From Balneolaceae bacterium (GTDB lineage: Bacteria > Bacteroidota > Rhodothermia > Balneolales > Balneolaceae), in the NCBI GenBank assembly GCA_017795005.1, contig CP051242.1, forward strand, positions 620,001 to 684,000: a stretch of DNA of 64,000 bases, read 5' to 3'. The translations under genes and the position numbers were made by a program. Below, one piece after another: positions 1-8,109 of the stretch. The notes under the pieces were generated by a model, which did not search any database, was not told where the DNA came from, and was given only the letters and a program-made list of their open reading frames with translations. Position 1 is the first letter of the stretch. Each line of letters starts with the position of its first letter.

Positions 1-47
1 GCAAATAATATTGGTTTGTTCATCCCTTTGGGAATTTTGAATGCTGA

Positions 48-174
48 ATTATGGATTTTGAATTCTTTTTGTCACTTCGAATGAATATGAGAAGTCTAAA
101 AAATAAACTTTGTTTACTTGCTCTTTAGATATCTCGCTTCGCTCGATATGACAAAGTAATTCAAAATCCATAAT
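48..174. repeat. Imperfect inverted-repeat intergenic element
   Basis: A 17-bp arm (ATTATGGATTTTGAATT, 48-64) is matched by its exact reverse complement at 158-174. Just inside the arms, GTCA (71-74) faces TGAC (149-152), so the symmetry continues with mismatches. The interior holds CTCGCTTCGCTCG-like sequence (about 133-145), which is itself a small palindrome. No open reading frame is contained. Position beyond the 3' end of the minus-strand histidine kinase gene fits a dispersed REP/MITE-like intergenic repeat or a long hairpin. Whether it is dispersed cannot be judged from one window. Confidence 0.6.
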
Positions 175-189
175 CCAAAATTTAGAATT

Positions 190-1578
190 TTAAGAAAGTG
201 GAAAAGTCAGTTCAAAGGTAGTATCTCCTGGTTTAGATTCAACCTCTATTCTCCCGCCATGTTTTTCGATAATTTTATGAACTACATCGAGTCCCAGTCC
301 AGTTCCTTGTCCTACATCTTTGGTTGTAAAAAAAGGCTCAAAAATTCTATTCTGAATATCTTCAGGAATCCCGAATCCGTTATCTCTGAAGTACATGACT
401 AAATTGCCGTTTTTAGATTCAACCTCAACCGATACTTTTCCTCCTTCATTTACGGCATCAATGGCATTATCTAATAAATTAGTCCAGACCTGATTTAATT
501 CACTTACATAACCACAAAATTCAGGAAGATCTTTAGGTACATCAAATTCAATGTTAACCTGCTTTTGCTTCGACTTATGGTTTAACATGGTAATAGTACT
601 TTTCAGCACTTTAGGTAGATCGATCGCTTCTTTGTCTGAACCCCGATCCATATGAGAATAGGTTTTTACTGAAGAAACTAAATCTGAAATTCTGGTTGCC
701 GAATCTTCAATTTCCTCAACCATTTTTTCAGTAGTCAAAACATCTTCAACCCAACCTAATACAGCCGGAAGAAACTCTTCAGTTACATGTGAATTCACAA
801 ATTCCAGATCATCCACATTAAAGCAATACTCTGCGAAGGTTTCTGCATATTCAAAGCCCTGATCTACTCCATGGTCTTCCATCCAGTCTGTGAGCTCATC
901 TTCCAGATTCGTGCGGTCCATCAAACTTTGTTGATTAGTACTTCCCTTCTCTGCTTTACGAAACACGAGTTCGTTCACTGCATCAACTTGTTCTTCAGTT
1001 AATCGGATACTCATCACTGCTTTGAATTTATCGGGAGTAGACCGAAGTCTTTTTCTCAATTCTGTTGCTCCACGAACCATAGCCGATGCTGGATTATTTA
1101 ATTCATGAGCGAGACCGGCGGAAAGTTTTCCCAGTGCCATCAACTTTTCATTCTGCTGCTGAACCGTAGTGAATCGACGGATTCTGTCAGACATGGAGTG
1201 TACGAATACTTCGATGAGTTCATACCTTTTTGAAATTTCCGGAAATACATTTTCTTCAGTTCTGAGAATAGCAGTTTTTTCGACAGCGGTTAGATATGCC
1301 AGCGTCGATTGCATTCTTGAAAATGGCAGTTTTCCCGAGATATCTCCCTTTTCAAAATTACCGATGTTCTGGAATTGATTCCCTCTTTTCAATCTAATAC
1401 TGATCACTCCATCCAGAATAATCAACATTCTAGTCATATCATCTCCTGGTTGAACAACATTCTCACCAGGTTCATATTCAAGGTAGGTTGAATTCTCAAC
1501 TAACCAGCTTAAATGCTCTTCAGGGACTTCTAAAAAAGGGTCAAGTTGTTTTAATTGAGAAACAATTTTTTCCGTCAT
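190..1578 (-). CDS. Sensor histidine kinase with N-terminal cyclic-nucleotide-binding-like domain
   Basis: The 462-residue protein begins with a cNMP-binding/Crp-like beta-roll (about residues 15-125, with PGDDMTRMLIILDG). A HisKA-type dimerisation segment follows, with the H-box LSAGLAHELNNPASA (putative phospho-accepting His158). A C-terminal HATPase_c domain carries an N-box (LLDNAIDAV), the G1 box DNGFGIP and the G2 box GTGLGLDVV. There are no membrane segments, so it should be cytoplasmic and sense a soluble ligand or redox state. Its start overlaps the stop of the UBP zinc-finger gene by 4 bp, making it the last gene of a five-gene operon with an antiporter and detoxification enzymes. 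No receiver-domain gene is adjacent. The kinase call is firm; the ligand is unknown. Confidence 0.92.
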   Translation of the reverse strand: MTEKIVSQLKQLDPFLEVPEEHLSWLVENSTYLEYEPGENVVQPGDDMTRMLIILDGVISIRLKRGNQFQNIGNFEKGDISGKLPFSRMQSTLAYLTAVEKTAILRTEENVFPEISKRYELIEVFVHSMSDRIRRFTTVQQQNEKLMALGKLSAGLAHELNNPASAMVRGATELRKRLRSTPDKFKAVMSIRLTEEQVDAVNELVFRKAEKGSTNQQSLMDRTNLEDELTDWMEDHGVDQGFEYAETFAEYCFNVDDLEFVNSHVTEEFLPAVLGWVEDVLTTEKMVEEIEDSATRISDLVSSVKTYSHMDRGSDKEAIDLPKVLKSTITMLNHKSKQKQVNIEFDVPKDLPEFCGYVSELNQVWTNLLDNAIDAVNEGGKVSVEVESKNGNLVMYFRDNGFGIPEDIQNRIFEPFFTTKDVGQGTGLGLDVVHKIIEKHGGRIEVESKPGDTTFELTFPLS

Positions 1579-1832
1579 GATTCTAGCATTTCATTATGAA
1601 CGTAACAATAACGCCAGCTTTCGCCTGGTTCTACAGATCTTATGATTGGATGATCATTTCTCATGTAATGTTTTCGGGCATGTTTATTCTTTGAAGAATC
1701 ACAACAACCGACATAGCCACAACTCATACACATTCGGAGATGCACCCATGTATCGCCCTGTTGGACACAAGTTTCACATTCGTTACCAGAAGGCTCTGTA
1801 ATTTCAATCATTGATTGGTGACTGCAAGCCAT
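1575..1832 (-). CDS. UBP-type zinc finger protein
   Basis: This 85-residue protein is essentially one ZnF-UBP domain. Cys/His ligands occur in the expected order: CSH near residue 3, CETC, CMSC, CC, then HARKH, NDH and CYVH. In eukaryotes the domain binds the free C-terminal Gly-Gly of ubiquitin. In bacteria its role is poorly defined, and single-domain proteins are known beside transporter genes. Here it sits 9 bp downstream of the Kef-like antiporter and overlaps the histidine kinase start (ATGA). That suggests it works with one of them, perhaps as a small redox- or metal-responsive adaptor; this is inference. Confidence 0.85.
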   Translation of the reverse strand: MACSHQSMIEITEPSGNECETCVQQGDTWVHLRMCMSCGYVGCCDSSKNKHARKHYMRNDHPIIRSVEPGESWRYCYVHNEMLES

Positions 1833-1841
1833 ATTAATCTC

Positions 1842-3428
1842 CTAATTAACATTTTGAACTACTTTGTGCATATCAAGATCCAGTGACATTGATCCATCTA
1901 TATCATCACTAATACTAATTTCAGCTAGTTTTCTACCTGCCTGAATCAAAGGTAAACAAACAGCATTAGCACCTGCTTCTTTTAACGCCTGGTGTTCTTC
2001 ATCTCTCATAGTGAGAGCATAAATGTCAGAAGAGTATTTGTTTTCACGAATTAATTCTGTGGCGAGAACTTTTGTTTCAGGATTTGGCATTGCCAGCATA
2101 ATAGCTTTTACAGCACTCAGGTCTATATTTTCCCAGAGCTCTGCATCCTGGGCATCTCCATAGACGGTTCTTCTGCGCTTCTTAAGATTAGCTTCAATTT
2201 TAGCAGGATCTGAATCCATTCCTGTAACTCTGAAATTTCTCTCTTTTAAATAATCGTAAGCTGCGGTACCTGACTGACCCATTCCAACAATCAGGTATTC
2301 GGCACCCCCAAGATTTACAACTTGTTGTCCCGGGTGTTTTACATCTCTCTCCAAAGGAATCAACATTTTCTCTGCTTTTTTCCAAAGTTGATTCGCTTTA
2401 GCGGATAACGGAGCATTTATAGTGTATGATACAGCTGTTACTACAGCAAACACGATAATAACTGATTCCGGAATAAAGCCAGCAGAGGCTGCAACCATCC
2501 CGGCAATCAATGTAAATTCGCTAAATGATGAAAGAGTAACCGTAACCATAAACGAATTTCTTGAACGCAATTTAAAGAGTACTAAAAGAAAAAAGAATAA
2601 AGCGGCTTTAATTGGTAAGACTGCCAAAATAGCTCCGGCAAAGGCAAGGTCTCCCATAGAAGGAAGTCCGGCTAATCCTACTTCAAGGAAAAAAGCTACA
2701 AGAAAAGCTTCTTTTAATCCCCATAGTTTTTCAGCAAGCTCGTCTGATTGTTGTGTACCTGAAAGTAAAGCTCCGGCAACCAATGCACCTAACTCTGAAG
2801 AAAGTCCAAGAAACTCAAACAAACTTGCGCCACCCAAAGCAAGTATAAGTCCAAAAAGTAATTGCAGATCTTCATGGCCACTTTGAGCAAGTAATCGGAT
2901 AATTACAGGGCGAAGTAACGGTAAGGCAATTAACCCTATACTCCAGATTTCAGGAGCGCCACCACCGGTTAAGGCCAGAACAGTAATGGCAACAATATCC
3001 TGTAGAATCAAAATACCAATAGATACTCTTGCATGGAATGCATTTAACTCTCCACGAGCTTCCAATGTTTTGGCAGCAAGCACGGTACTCGAAAACCCCA
3101 GAAGAGTTCCGATAATAAGACCCTGAATGAGATCGAATCCAAAGGCCATGGAAATTAGCAGGAATATCCCTGTAGTAATAATCAGATGAATACTACCAGC
3201 ACCAAAAACTTCAGGTCGAACAATATTTTTTAAACGTAGATGAAGACCGACTGTAAATAAAAGAAAGACAACACCGTAGTGACCAACTTCATGTAGTAGA
3301 TGAGAGTCGTCAGAAACTCCAAACATCGACAGAACCACTCCGGCGATTAAATAACCAATAAGAGGTGGGAGCCTTAATTGTTTAACTCCCATTCCCAGAA
3401 AATATGCCAGAACAATCCAGAGAACCAT
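1842..3428 (-). CDS. CPA2-family cation:proton antiporter with RCK (TrkA-N) domain, Kef/YbaL-like
   Basis: The 528-residue protein has about 12 hydrophobic segments over residues 1-345, including the family-typical LPPLIGYLIAGVVLS near the N-terminus and the GTLLGFSSTVLAAK core. A cytoplasmic Rossmann/RCK domain follows from about residue 375 (LIVGMGQSGTAAYDYL, with an acidic residue at the end of strand 2). Such proteins exchange K+ or Na+ for H+ and are gated by nucleotide or thiol adducts through the RCK domain. Gene order, after a dioxygenase and an esterase, supports a role in the electrophile response, as known for KefB/KefC. No C-terminal TrkA-C domain is evident. Ion specificity cannot be read from the sequence. 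Confidence 0.9.
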   Translation of the reverse strand: MVLWIVLAYFLGMGVKQLRLPPLIGYLIAGVVLSMFGVSDDSHLLHEVGHYGVVFLLFTVGLHLRLKNIVRPEVFGAGSIHLIITTGIFLLISMAFGFDLIQGLIIGTLLGFSSTVLAAKTLEARGELNAFHARVSIGILILQDIVAITVLALTGGGAPEIWSIGLIALPLLRPVIIRLLAQSGHEDLQLLFGLILALGGASLFEFLGLSSELGALVAGALLSGTQQSDELAEKLWGLKEAFLVAFFLEVGLAGLPSMGDLAFAGAILAVLPIKAALFFFLLVLFKLRSRNSFMVTVTLSSFSEFTLIAGMVAASAGFIPESVIIVFAVVTAVSYTINAPLSAKANQLWKKAEKMLIPLERDVKHPGQQVVNLGGAEYLIVGMGQSGTAAYDYLKERNFRVTGMDSDPAKIEANLKKRRRTVYGDAQDAELWENIDLSAVKAIMLAMPNPETKVLATELIRENKYSSDIYALTMRDEEHQALKEAGANAVCLPLIQAGRKLAEISISDDIDGSMSLDLDMHKVVQNVN

Positions 3429-3445
3429 CGATATTTGAAATTAAG

Positions 3446-4093
3446 TTAGTTTAGTCGATCTGTCAGCTCCTGAATATGCCGAATCTCATCCTCGTTGACA
3501 AGGTGTCCCATACCTGGATAAATATTTTTTTGGACACTAGCGCCAAGTTTCTTGAATACCTTTTCAGTCTCATCCAGTCTTTGAACAGGAATATGCGCAT
3601 CTATATCACTGCAACCCATGAAAAGAGGAGTTTCTTTTAAATCTCCCATATATTCATTTATGTTGATGGAATCTCCAATAATACCTCCACTCAGCGCAAC
3701 TACTCCGGCATACTTATCCGGATTTCGAACTGCAAATTCAGACGCAAGGCATGCTCCTTGAGAGAATCCTAAAAGGAAAATATTCTCATTCGAAATACCT
3801 TGTTCGTTTAGCTTTAAAATAATATCCGTAATAGTCTGTAAACCGGAATCAACTCCCGGTTGATTATGATCTCTGGGAGCAAGAAAAGAATAAGGATACC
3901 AAGTGTTCCCACTAGCCTGAGGAGCAAGAAATACGAAATTCTCTGTATTCTTGAATTCCTTGGATAACCCCAAAATACTTTGTGCGGTAGCACCACGACC
4001 ATGAATCATTATCATGGCCTTAGTGGCTTCATCAATATCTGCTCCAGTTACAGCAACCGGTTGGTTTTGGTGTGGTGTATTAAAATCACTCAT
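3446..4093 (-). CDS. Alpha/beta hydrolase, phospholipase/carboxylesterase family (MhqD-like)
   Basis: At 215 residues it has the usual length of the compact carboxylesterase family. The nucleophile elbow GFSQGA places Ser111. Asp165 (in DIDAHIP) and His197 (in GMGHLV) complete a credible triad, and HGRGA near residue 31 forms the oxyanion region. No signal peptide is present. It lies one base downstream of the ring-cleaving dioxygenase. The same enzyme pair occurs in the Bacillus MhqR regulons (mhqED, mhqNOP), which respond to methylhydroquinone. By analogy it may hydrolyse ring-cleavage or ester adducts, but the substrate is unproven. Confidence 0.88.
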   Translation of the reverse strand: MSDFNTPHQNQPVAVTGADIDEATKAMIMIHGRGATAQSILGLSKEFKNTENFVFLAPQASGNTWYPYSFLAPRDHNQPGVDSGLQTITDIILKLNEQGISNENIFLLGFSQGACLASEFAVRNPDKYAGVVALSGGIIGDSININEYMGDLKETPLFMGCSDIDAHIPVQRLDETEKVFKKLGASVQKNIYPGMGHLVNEDEIRHIQELTDRLN

Positions 4094-4094
4094 G

Positions 4095-5024
4095 TTAAAC
4101 CTCGATTTTAGGTAAAATACTTTCGATGTACTCTCTTCTTGGTTCCAGCCATGGAGTTAAAATTAACTTTTCTCCGAGATGCTCAAGATCCTCATCAACT
4201 GCATAACCCGGATCATCGGTTGCCATTTCAAACAGAACTCCATCCGGTGTACGGTAATAGACTGATTTGAACCAATGTCTATCTATAACAGGAGTCGGTT
4301 GAAGTCCTTTTTGAATCACTTTTTCCCGTAATTCTTTTAATTCTTCCAGATTTTCAGCTCTGAAGGCAACATGGTGTACAATACCTCTGCCCCCACGCCC
4401 TGGGTCATAATCTGAAGTTTCAACGATCACTGAACTTCCAATATTAGCGTCAGTTTGATATAAAGTTAAATCTCCGTTAGAGCTTTTTTCTTCAAAGCCC
4501 AGAATCTCTTCAAGAACTTCTACAGTAGTATCTGCTTTTGATAATTTAAGTCTGGTTGATTCAAATCCCTGAATAGAATATTCATTGGGTACCGGACTTT
4601 GGTACTCACTAACTTTTTCTTTTGCTTCACCATCAAAAACAAGATCAAGTTCCAGTCCATCAGGATCTTCAAATCGAACAGCTTGTTTACCAAAAATATC
4701 AAAAGATTCAGAATGCGTTAGACCTTGTTCTACTAATCTCGTTAGCCAAAAATCCTGTGATCCGGTTGGTACTCTTAATGCAACATTTACAGCTTCACCT
4801 GACCCGGTCATTCCTTTATGAGCTCTGGGCCAAGGGAAAAAAGTTAAGTTTGAACCAGGCGTAGCAGCTTCATTGCCATAAAATAAATGATAAGTGCCAG
4901 GATCATCCTGATTTACAGATTTTTTGACCATTCTCATACCAAGTTTATTGATATAAAAATCAGCATTAGCTATTGGGTCACCTGCTAATACTGTAATGTG
5001 ATGTAATCCTTTTTTGTGTTTCAT
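4095..5024 (-). CDS. Ring-cleaving dioxygenase of the VOC/glyoxalase superfamily (MhqO-like)
   Basis: The protein has two vicinal-oxygen-chelate modules: GLHHITVLAGD at the N-terminus and HHVAFRAEN in the second half, followed by LFEMATDDPGY. The conserved His, His and Glu fit the metal triad of extradiol-type or glyoxalase-like enzymes. I chose the start at 5024 (about 309 residues) because AAGGAGT lies 5-6 bases upstream of that ATG; an in-frame start at 5072 would add 16 unsupported residues. It is the first gene of the operon with the esterase, antiporter, UBP finger and kinase. Family knowledge points to hydroquinone or catechol cleavage in electrophile stress. Confidence 0.88.
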   Translation of the reverse strand: MKHKKGLHHITVLAGDPIANADFYINKLGMRMVKKSVNQDDPGTYHLFYGNEAATPGSNLTFFPWPRAHKGMTGSGEAVNVALRVPTGSQDFWLTRLVEQGLTHSESFDIFGKQAVRFEDPDGLELDLVFDGEAKEKVSEYQSPVPNEYSIQGFESTRLKLSKADTTVEVLEEILGFEEKSSNGDLTLYQTDANIGSSVIVETSDYDPGRGGRGIVHHVAFRAENLEELKELREKVIQKGLQPTPVIDRHWFKSVYYRTPDGVLFEMATDDPGYAVDEDLEHLGEKLILTPWLEPRREYIESILPKIEV

Positions 5025-5266
5025 AATTACTCCTTTTTTAAAACTGCATGAAAATAAAAAATAGTTTAACATTAAACTATTTGAGGTTTTCTATCACATA
5101 GATTGACATCTGCTATTAATATCAATATTGAAGGTAGTCCATAAAATTTGGATTCTGTTTAAGTTATTATTAAAAACAACTTATTTATTGAATTTGTGAT
5201 GCAATTGGGGATTTTTTTTTGTTTAATGAAGAAGCGCTTCCATTTTAATAAAGGGTACATAGGGAA

Positions 5267-5515
5267 ATGAAGAAAAAATGCAGTCATTGCGGAGCAACAG
5301 AAGGTCATAAACGACCAATTGGCAGGTATATAGTTGAACTTCATCAATTGGAGTTTATGGGGGATACATTAGAATTATGTATCACTTGTTTTAAACACTA
5401 TCAAAGAAAGCTAAGTAAAAAGGTAGACGAACACGAAGATCATGAGAAGCAAAGTTTATATGCCAGCCTCAAAAAATTCTATAAAGAAGCTCTTCATCTT
5501 GAACATAATGATTGA
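5267..5515 (+). CDS. Small protein with two CxxC motifs (zinc-ribbon-like), function unknown
   Basis: An 82-residue protein with CSHC at residues 5-8 and CITC in the middle, about 35 residues apart. The spacing suggests a single zinc ribbon. The C-terminal half is charged and helical (KKVDEHEDHEKQ), with no signal peptide or membrane segment. It is divergent from the dioxygenase operon and precedes the Ste24-like protease gene. AGGGA ends only two bases before the ATG, so translation initiation may be weak or start elsewhere. I do not recognise the family. Confidence 0.6.
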   Translation: MKKKCSHCGATEGHKRPIGRYIVELHQLEFMGDTLELCITCFKHYQRKLSKKVDEHEDHEKQSLYASLKKFYKEALHLEHND

Positions 5516-5517
5516 TT

Positions 5518-5558
5518 AGTTCAAAGGTATTTTTATTTCTATTTGAATACCTTGAACT
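5518..5558 (+). promoter_or_regulatory. Hairpin abutting the start codon of the M48 protease gene
   Basis: AGTTCAAAGGTAT (5518-5530) pairs with ATACCTTGAACT (5547-5558) with one bulged A, giving a 12-bp stem around a 16-base loop. The 3' arm ends exactly at the ATG (5559). There is no U-run, so it is not a typical intrinsic terminator. It could control translation of the protease gene or protect the upstream mRNA end; the function is inferred. Confidence 0.45.
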
Positions 5559-6797
5559 ATGAATTTATATCTGATTATAATATTAGCAGCAATTGCTATC
5601 GACTTTATCCTGGATTTGGTTTCTAACTGGCTAAATCTTAAATCTCTTACCAAAAAACTACCGGATGAATTTCAGGAAGTGTACGATGAAGAAACGTATG
5701 CCAAGTCTCAGGAATACACAAAAGTACGAACACGATTCGGTTTTATAACCGGAATATTTGATTTATCACTTTTATTAGTATTCTGGTTCTCAGGAGGCTT
5801 TAATTGGTTAGATCAACTTATCCGTTCATGGGAATTTGGAGAATTAATTACAGGATTGGTTTTCATTGGGATCCTTATGATCGCAAAATCAATAATCTCT
5901 CTTCCTTTTAGCATCTATTCCACATTTGTAATCGAGGAGCGATTTGGCTTCAATAAAACTACTCCGAAAACTTTTATAATAGATCTGGTTAAAGGTTTGT
6001 TGCTTGGAGCAGTAATTGGTATTCCACTACTGGCAGGAATATTAGCATTTTTTATGTACACAGGAGATCTGGCTTGGTTATACGCCTGGCTGGCTGTAAC
6101 CGCATTTACATTAATTATGCAGTATGTGGCGCCCACATGGATAATGCCAATTTTCAATAAGTTTACTCCTTTAGAGGAAGGGGAACTTAGAACTGCAATA
6201 GAAGACTACACGGAGAAAGTAAATTTTCCACTTCAAGGTCTATTTGTAATTGATGGTTCAAAGCGCTCAAGCAAGTCGAATGCATTCTTTACCGGATTTG
6301 GTAAAAATAAACGTGTTGCTTTATACGATACATTGATTGAAAATCATACAATCCCAGAGCTGGTTGCCGTTCTGGCTCATGAAATTGGACACTACAAAAA
6401 GAAACATATTATAAAAGGAATGGTGATAAGTATTCTTCATACAGGTGTTTTGTTTTTCTTACTGTCGTTTTTCTTGTCCGAAAAGGGATTATTCGATGCG
6501 TTTTATATGGAACAAATGTCTGTGTACACCGGACTCATTTTCTTTGGAATGTTGTATTCACCCATAGAAATGATTTTATCGATTTTTATGCAGATGTTTT
6601 CCCGAAAGCATGAATTTGAAGCAGATGAATATGCTGCGAGAACAACGGGGCAACCCGAAGATATGATTTCAACACTAAAGAAATTATCCAAAGACAATCT
6701 ATCGAATTTAACGCCGCACCCGGTTTATGTTTTTTTAAATTATTCGCACCCCCCGGTGTTACAGCGAATACATGCAATCAGGGAAATAAATGAGTAA
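5559..6797 (+). CDS. M48 family metalloprotease, Ste24/CAAX-prenyl-protease-1-like
   Basis: A 412-residue integral membrane protease with several hydrophobic helices. The zinc motif HEIGH has His274, Glu275 and His278, and a third ligand, Glu352, lies in HEFEADEYAA. Architecture and length match the Ste24 type rather than the shorter HtpX. In bacteria, which lack prenylated a-factor-like substrates, these enzymes are thought to act in membrane protein quality control. The last 8 bp overlap the start of the PLP enzyme gene. An inverted repeat ends directly at its start codon, and no clear ribosome binding site is visible. Confidence 0.92.
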   Translation: MNLYLIIILAAIAIDFILDLVSNWLNLKSLTKKLPDEFQEVYDEETYAKSQEYTKVRTRFGFITGIFDLSLLLVFWFSGGFNWLDQLIRSWEFGELITGLVFIGILMIAKSIISLPFSIYSTFVIEERFGFNKTTPKTFIIDLVKGLLLGAVIGIPLLAGILAFFMYTGDLAWLYAWLAVTAFTLIMQYVAPTWIMPIFNKFTPLEEGELRTAIEDYTEKVNFPLQGLFVIDGSKRSSKSNAFFTGFGKNKRVALYDTLIENHTIPELVAVLAHEIGHYKKKHIIKGMVISILHTGVLFFLLSFFLSEKGLFDAFYMEQMSVYTGLIFFGMLYSPIEMILSIFMQMFSRKHEFEADEYAARTTGQPEDMISTLKKLSKDNLSNLTPHPVYVFLNYSHPPVLQRIHAIREINE

Positions 6798-7929
6798 AAA
6801 AAGGGACCTTAACATTGAGACTATAGCAATACATGCCGGCATGGCTCATGACTCTAATTCCCGTGCTATTAGTCCTCCCCTGGAAGCGTCCACTAATTTT
6901 GAACACGATAAAAAAGGATTTCAAGAAGGAGATTACATTTATACCCGCAACAGCAATCCTAATCGGGATCAGTTGGAAAGAGTTTTAGCCAGTCTCGAAA
7001 AAGGTGAAACATGCGCGGCTTTTTCATCCGGTATCGCAGCTATGAACTCAGTGTTTATGAGCGTGGAAAAGGGGGCTCATATTCTAATTCCTGAGGATTT
7101 ATATCATGGATCCAGATCATTACTTGAAAAATATAGTGAACGATGGAGTATCGAATATTCAACCGTAGACATGACAAACTTAGATCAGTTTGAAGCTGCC
7201 TTTAATTCAAACACGACATTGGTGGTTCTTGAAACTCCTTCAAACCCATTATTGCTGATCACCGATTTAAAAAAGGCAATTGGAATCTCGAAATCTAAAG
7301 CGGCGGTTGTTTGTGTAGATAATACCTTTGCTACGCCATTCAATACCAATCCAATTGAATTTGGTGCAGATTTAGTAATGCATTCAACCAGTAAATTTTT
7401 GGGTGGACATTCTGACATTTTAGGCGGGGCAATAATAGCTGCTAAAGAAGATGAGTTTTTTCAAAAAATAAGAACGATCCAAAAAAGTCAGGGAGCGGTA
7501 CCTTCACCAAGAGACTGTTGGCTGTTAAGTAGAAGCATCAGGAGTTTCCCTTACCGAATGAGAGCTCATAACGAAAACGCTCAGAAAGTAGCAGAGTTTT
7601 TGGAAACCCAACAGAAAGTTAAGAAAGTGAACTATCCGGGATTGAAAAGTAACTCCGGTTATGAGATAGCGGTATCACAAATGAGAGGCTTTGGTGGAAT
7701 GATTTCATTCCTTATTGATGGGGATTATACAGATACACTAAGCATCGTTGCCCGGGCAAAAATAATTCGAAGAGCTACCAGTCTTGGAGGAATTGAAAGT
7801 CTTTGGGAACATCGGAGATCCACGGAAGGCGAACTTTCTAAAACCCCTGGAAATTTGATTCGTTTTAGTGTAGGGCTTGAACATATTGATGATTTAATAT
7901 CAGACTTGAAATTAGCTTTAAATGCATAA
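6790..7929 (+). CDS. PLP-dependent trans-sulfuration enzyme (cystathionine gamma-synthase/lyase family)
   Basis: This 379-residue protein belongs to the Cys/Met metabolism PLP enzymes. YIYTRNSNPNRDQLE near the N-terminus binds the cofactor phosphate of the neighbouring subunit, FSSGIAAMNSV is the glycine-rich turn, and HSTSKFLGGHSD carries the Schiff-base lysine (Lys202). Such enzymes make or break C-S bonds of cystathionine, homocysteine or methionine. The sequence alone does not separate synthase, beta-lyase and gamma-lyase. Its start lies inside the protease gene (8-bp overlap), so the pair is probably cotranscribed, and a perfect terminator begins at its stop codon. Confidence 0.9.
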   Translation: MSKKRDLNIETIAIHAGMAHDSNSRAISPPLEASTNFEHDKKGFQEGDYIYTRNSNPNRDQLERVLASLEKGETCAAFSSGIAAMNSVFMSVEKGAHILIPEDLYHGSRSLLEKYSERWSIEYSTVDMTNLDQFEAAFNSNTTLVVLETPSNPLLLITDLKKAIGISKSKAAVVCVDNTFATPFNTNPIEFGADLVMHSTSKFLGGHSDILGGAIIAAKEDEFFQKIRTIQKSQGAVPSPRDCWLLSRSIRSFPYRMRAHNENAQKVAEFLETQQKVKKVNYPGLKSNSGYEIAVSQMRGFGGMISFLIDGDYTDTLSIVARAKIIRRATSLGGIESLWEHRRSTEGELSKTPGNLIRFSVGLEHIDDLISDLKLALNA

Positions 7930-7951
7930 CTTACTATTTAGTAAGTTTTTT
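7929..7951 (+). terminator. Intrinsic terminator after the PLP enzyme gene
   Basis: ACTTACT-ATTT-AGTAAGT followed by a T-run. The 7-bp perfect stem starts at the last base of the stop codon. A partial second copy of the right arm (AGTAAGTTTT) occurs about 30 bp downstream, near 7978-7987. Confidence 0.75.
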
Positions 7952-8109
7952 AAAATCCAGCTCAGAACTGACTAATTAGTAAGTTTTGGAACCGCTTTTT
8001 TACTATCTCAGGGAACTTTCTTCATTTTGAACTAATTGTATTTATCCTGAACTTTATAACCCTGTTTTAACTGATTGAAAACCGCCGTTTCGGCACAAAA
8101 AAATTTATT

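Noticed and set aside
7970-8109. Second AGTAAGTTTT sequence and AT-rich DNA before the E2 gene, considered as a repeat array or small RNA
   Set aside because: Only one further partial copy is present, with no regular spacing and no structure beyond the terminator.
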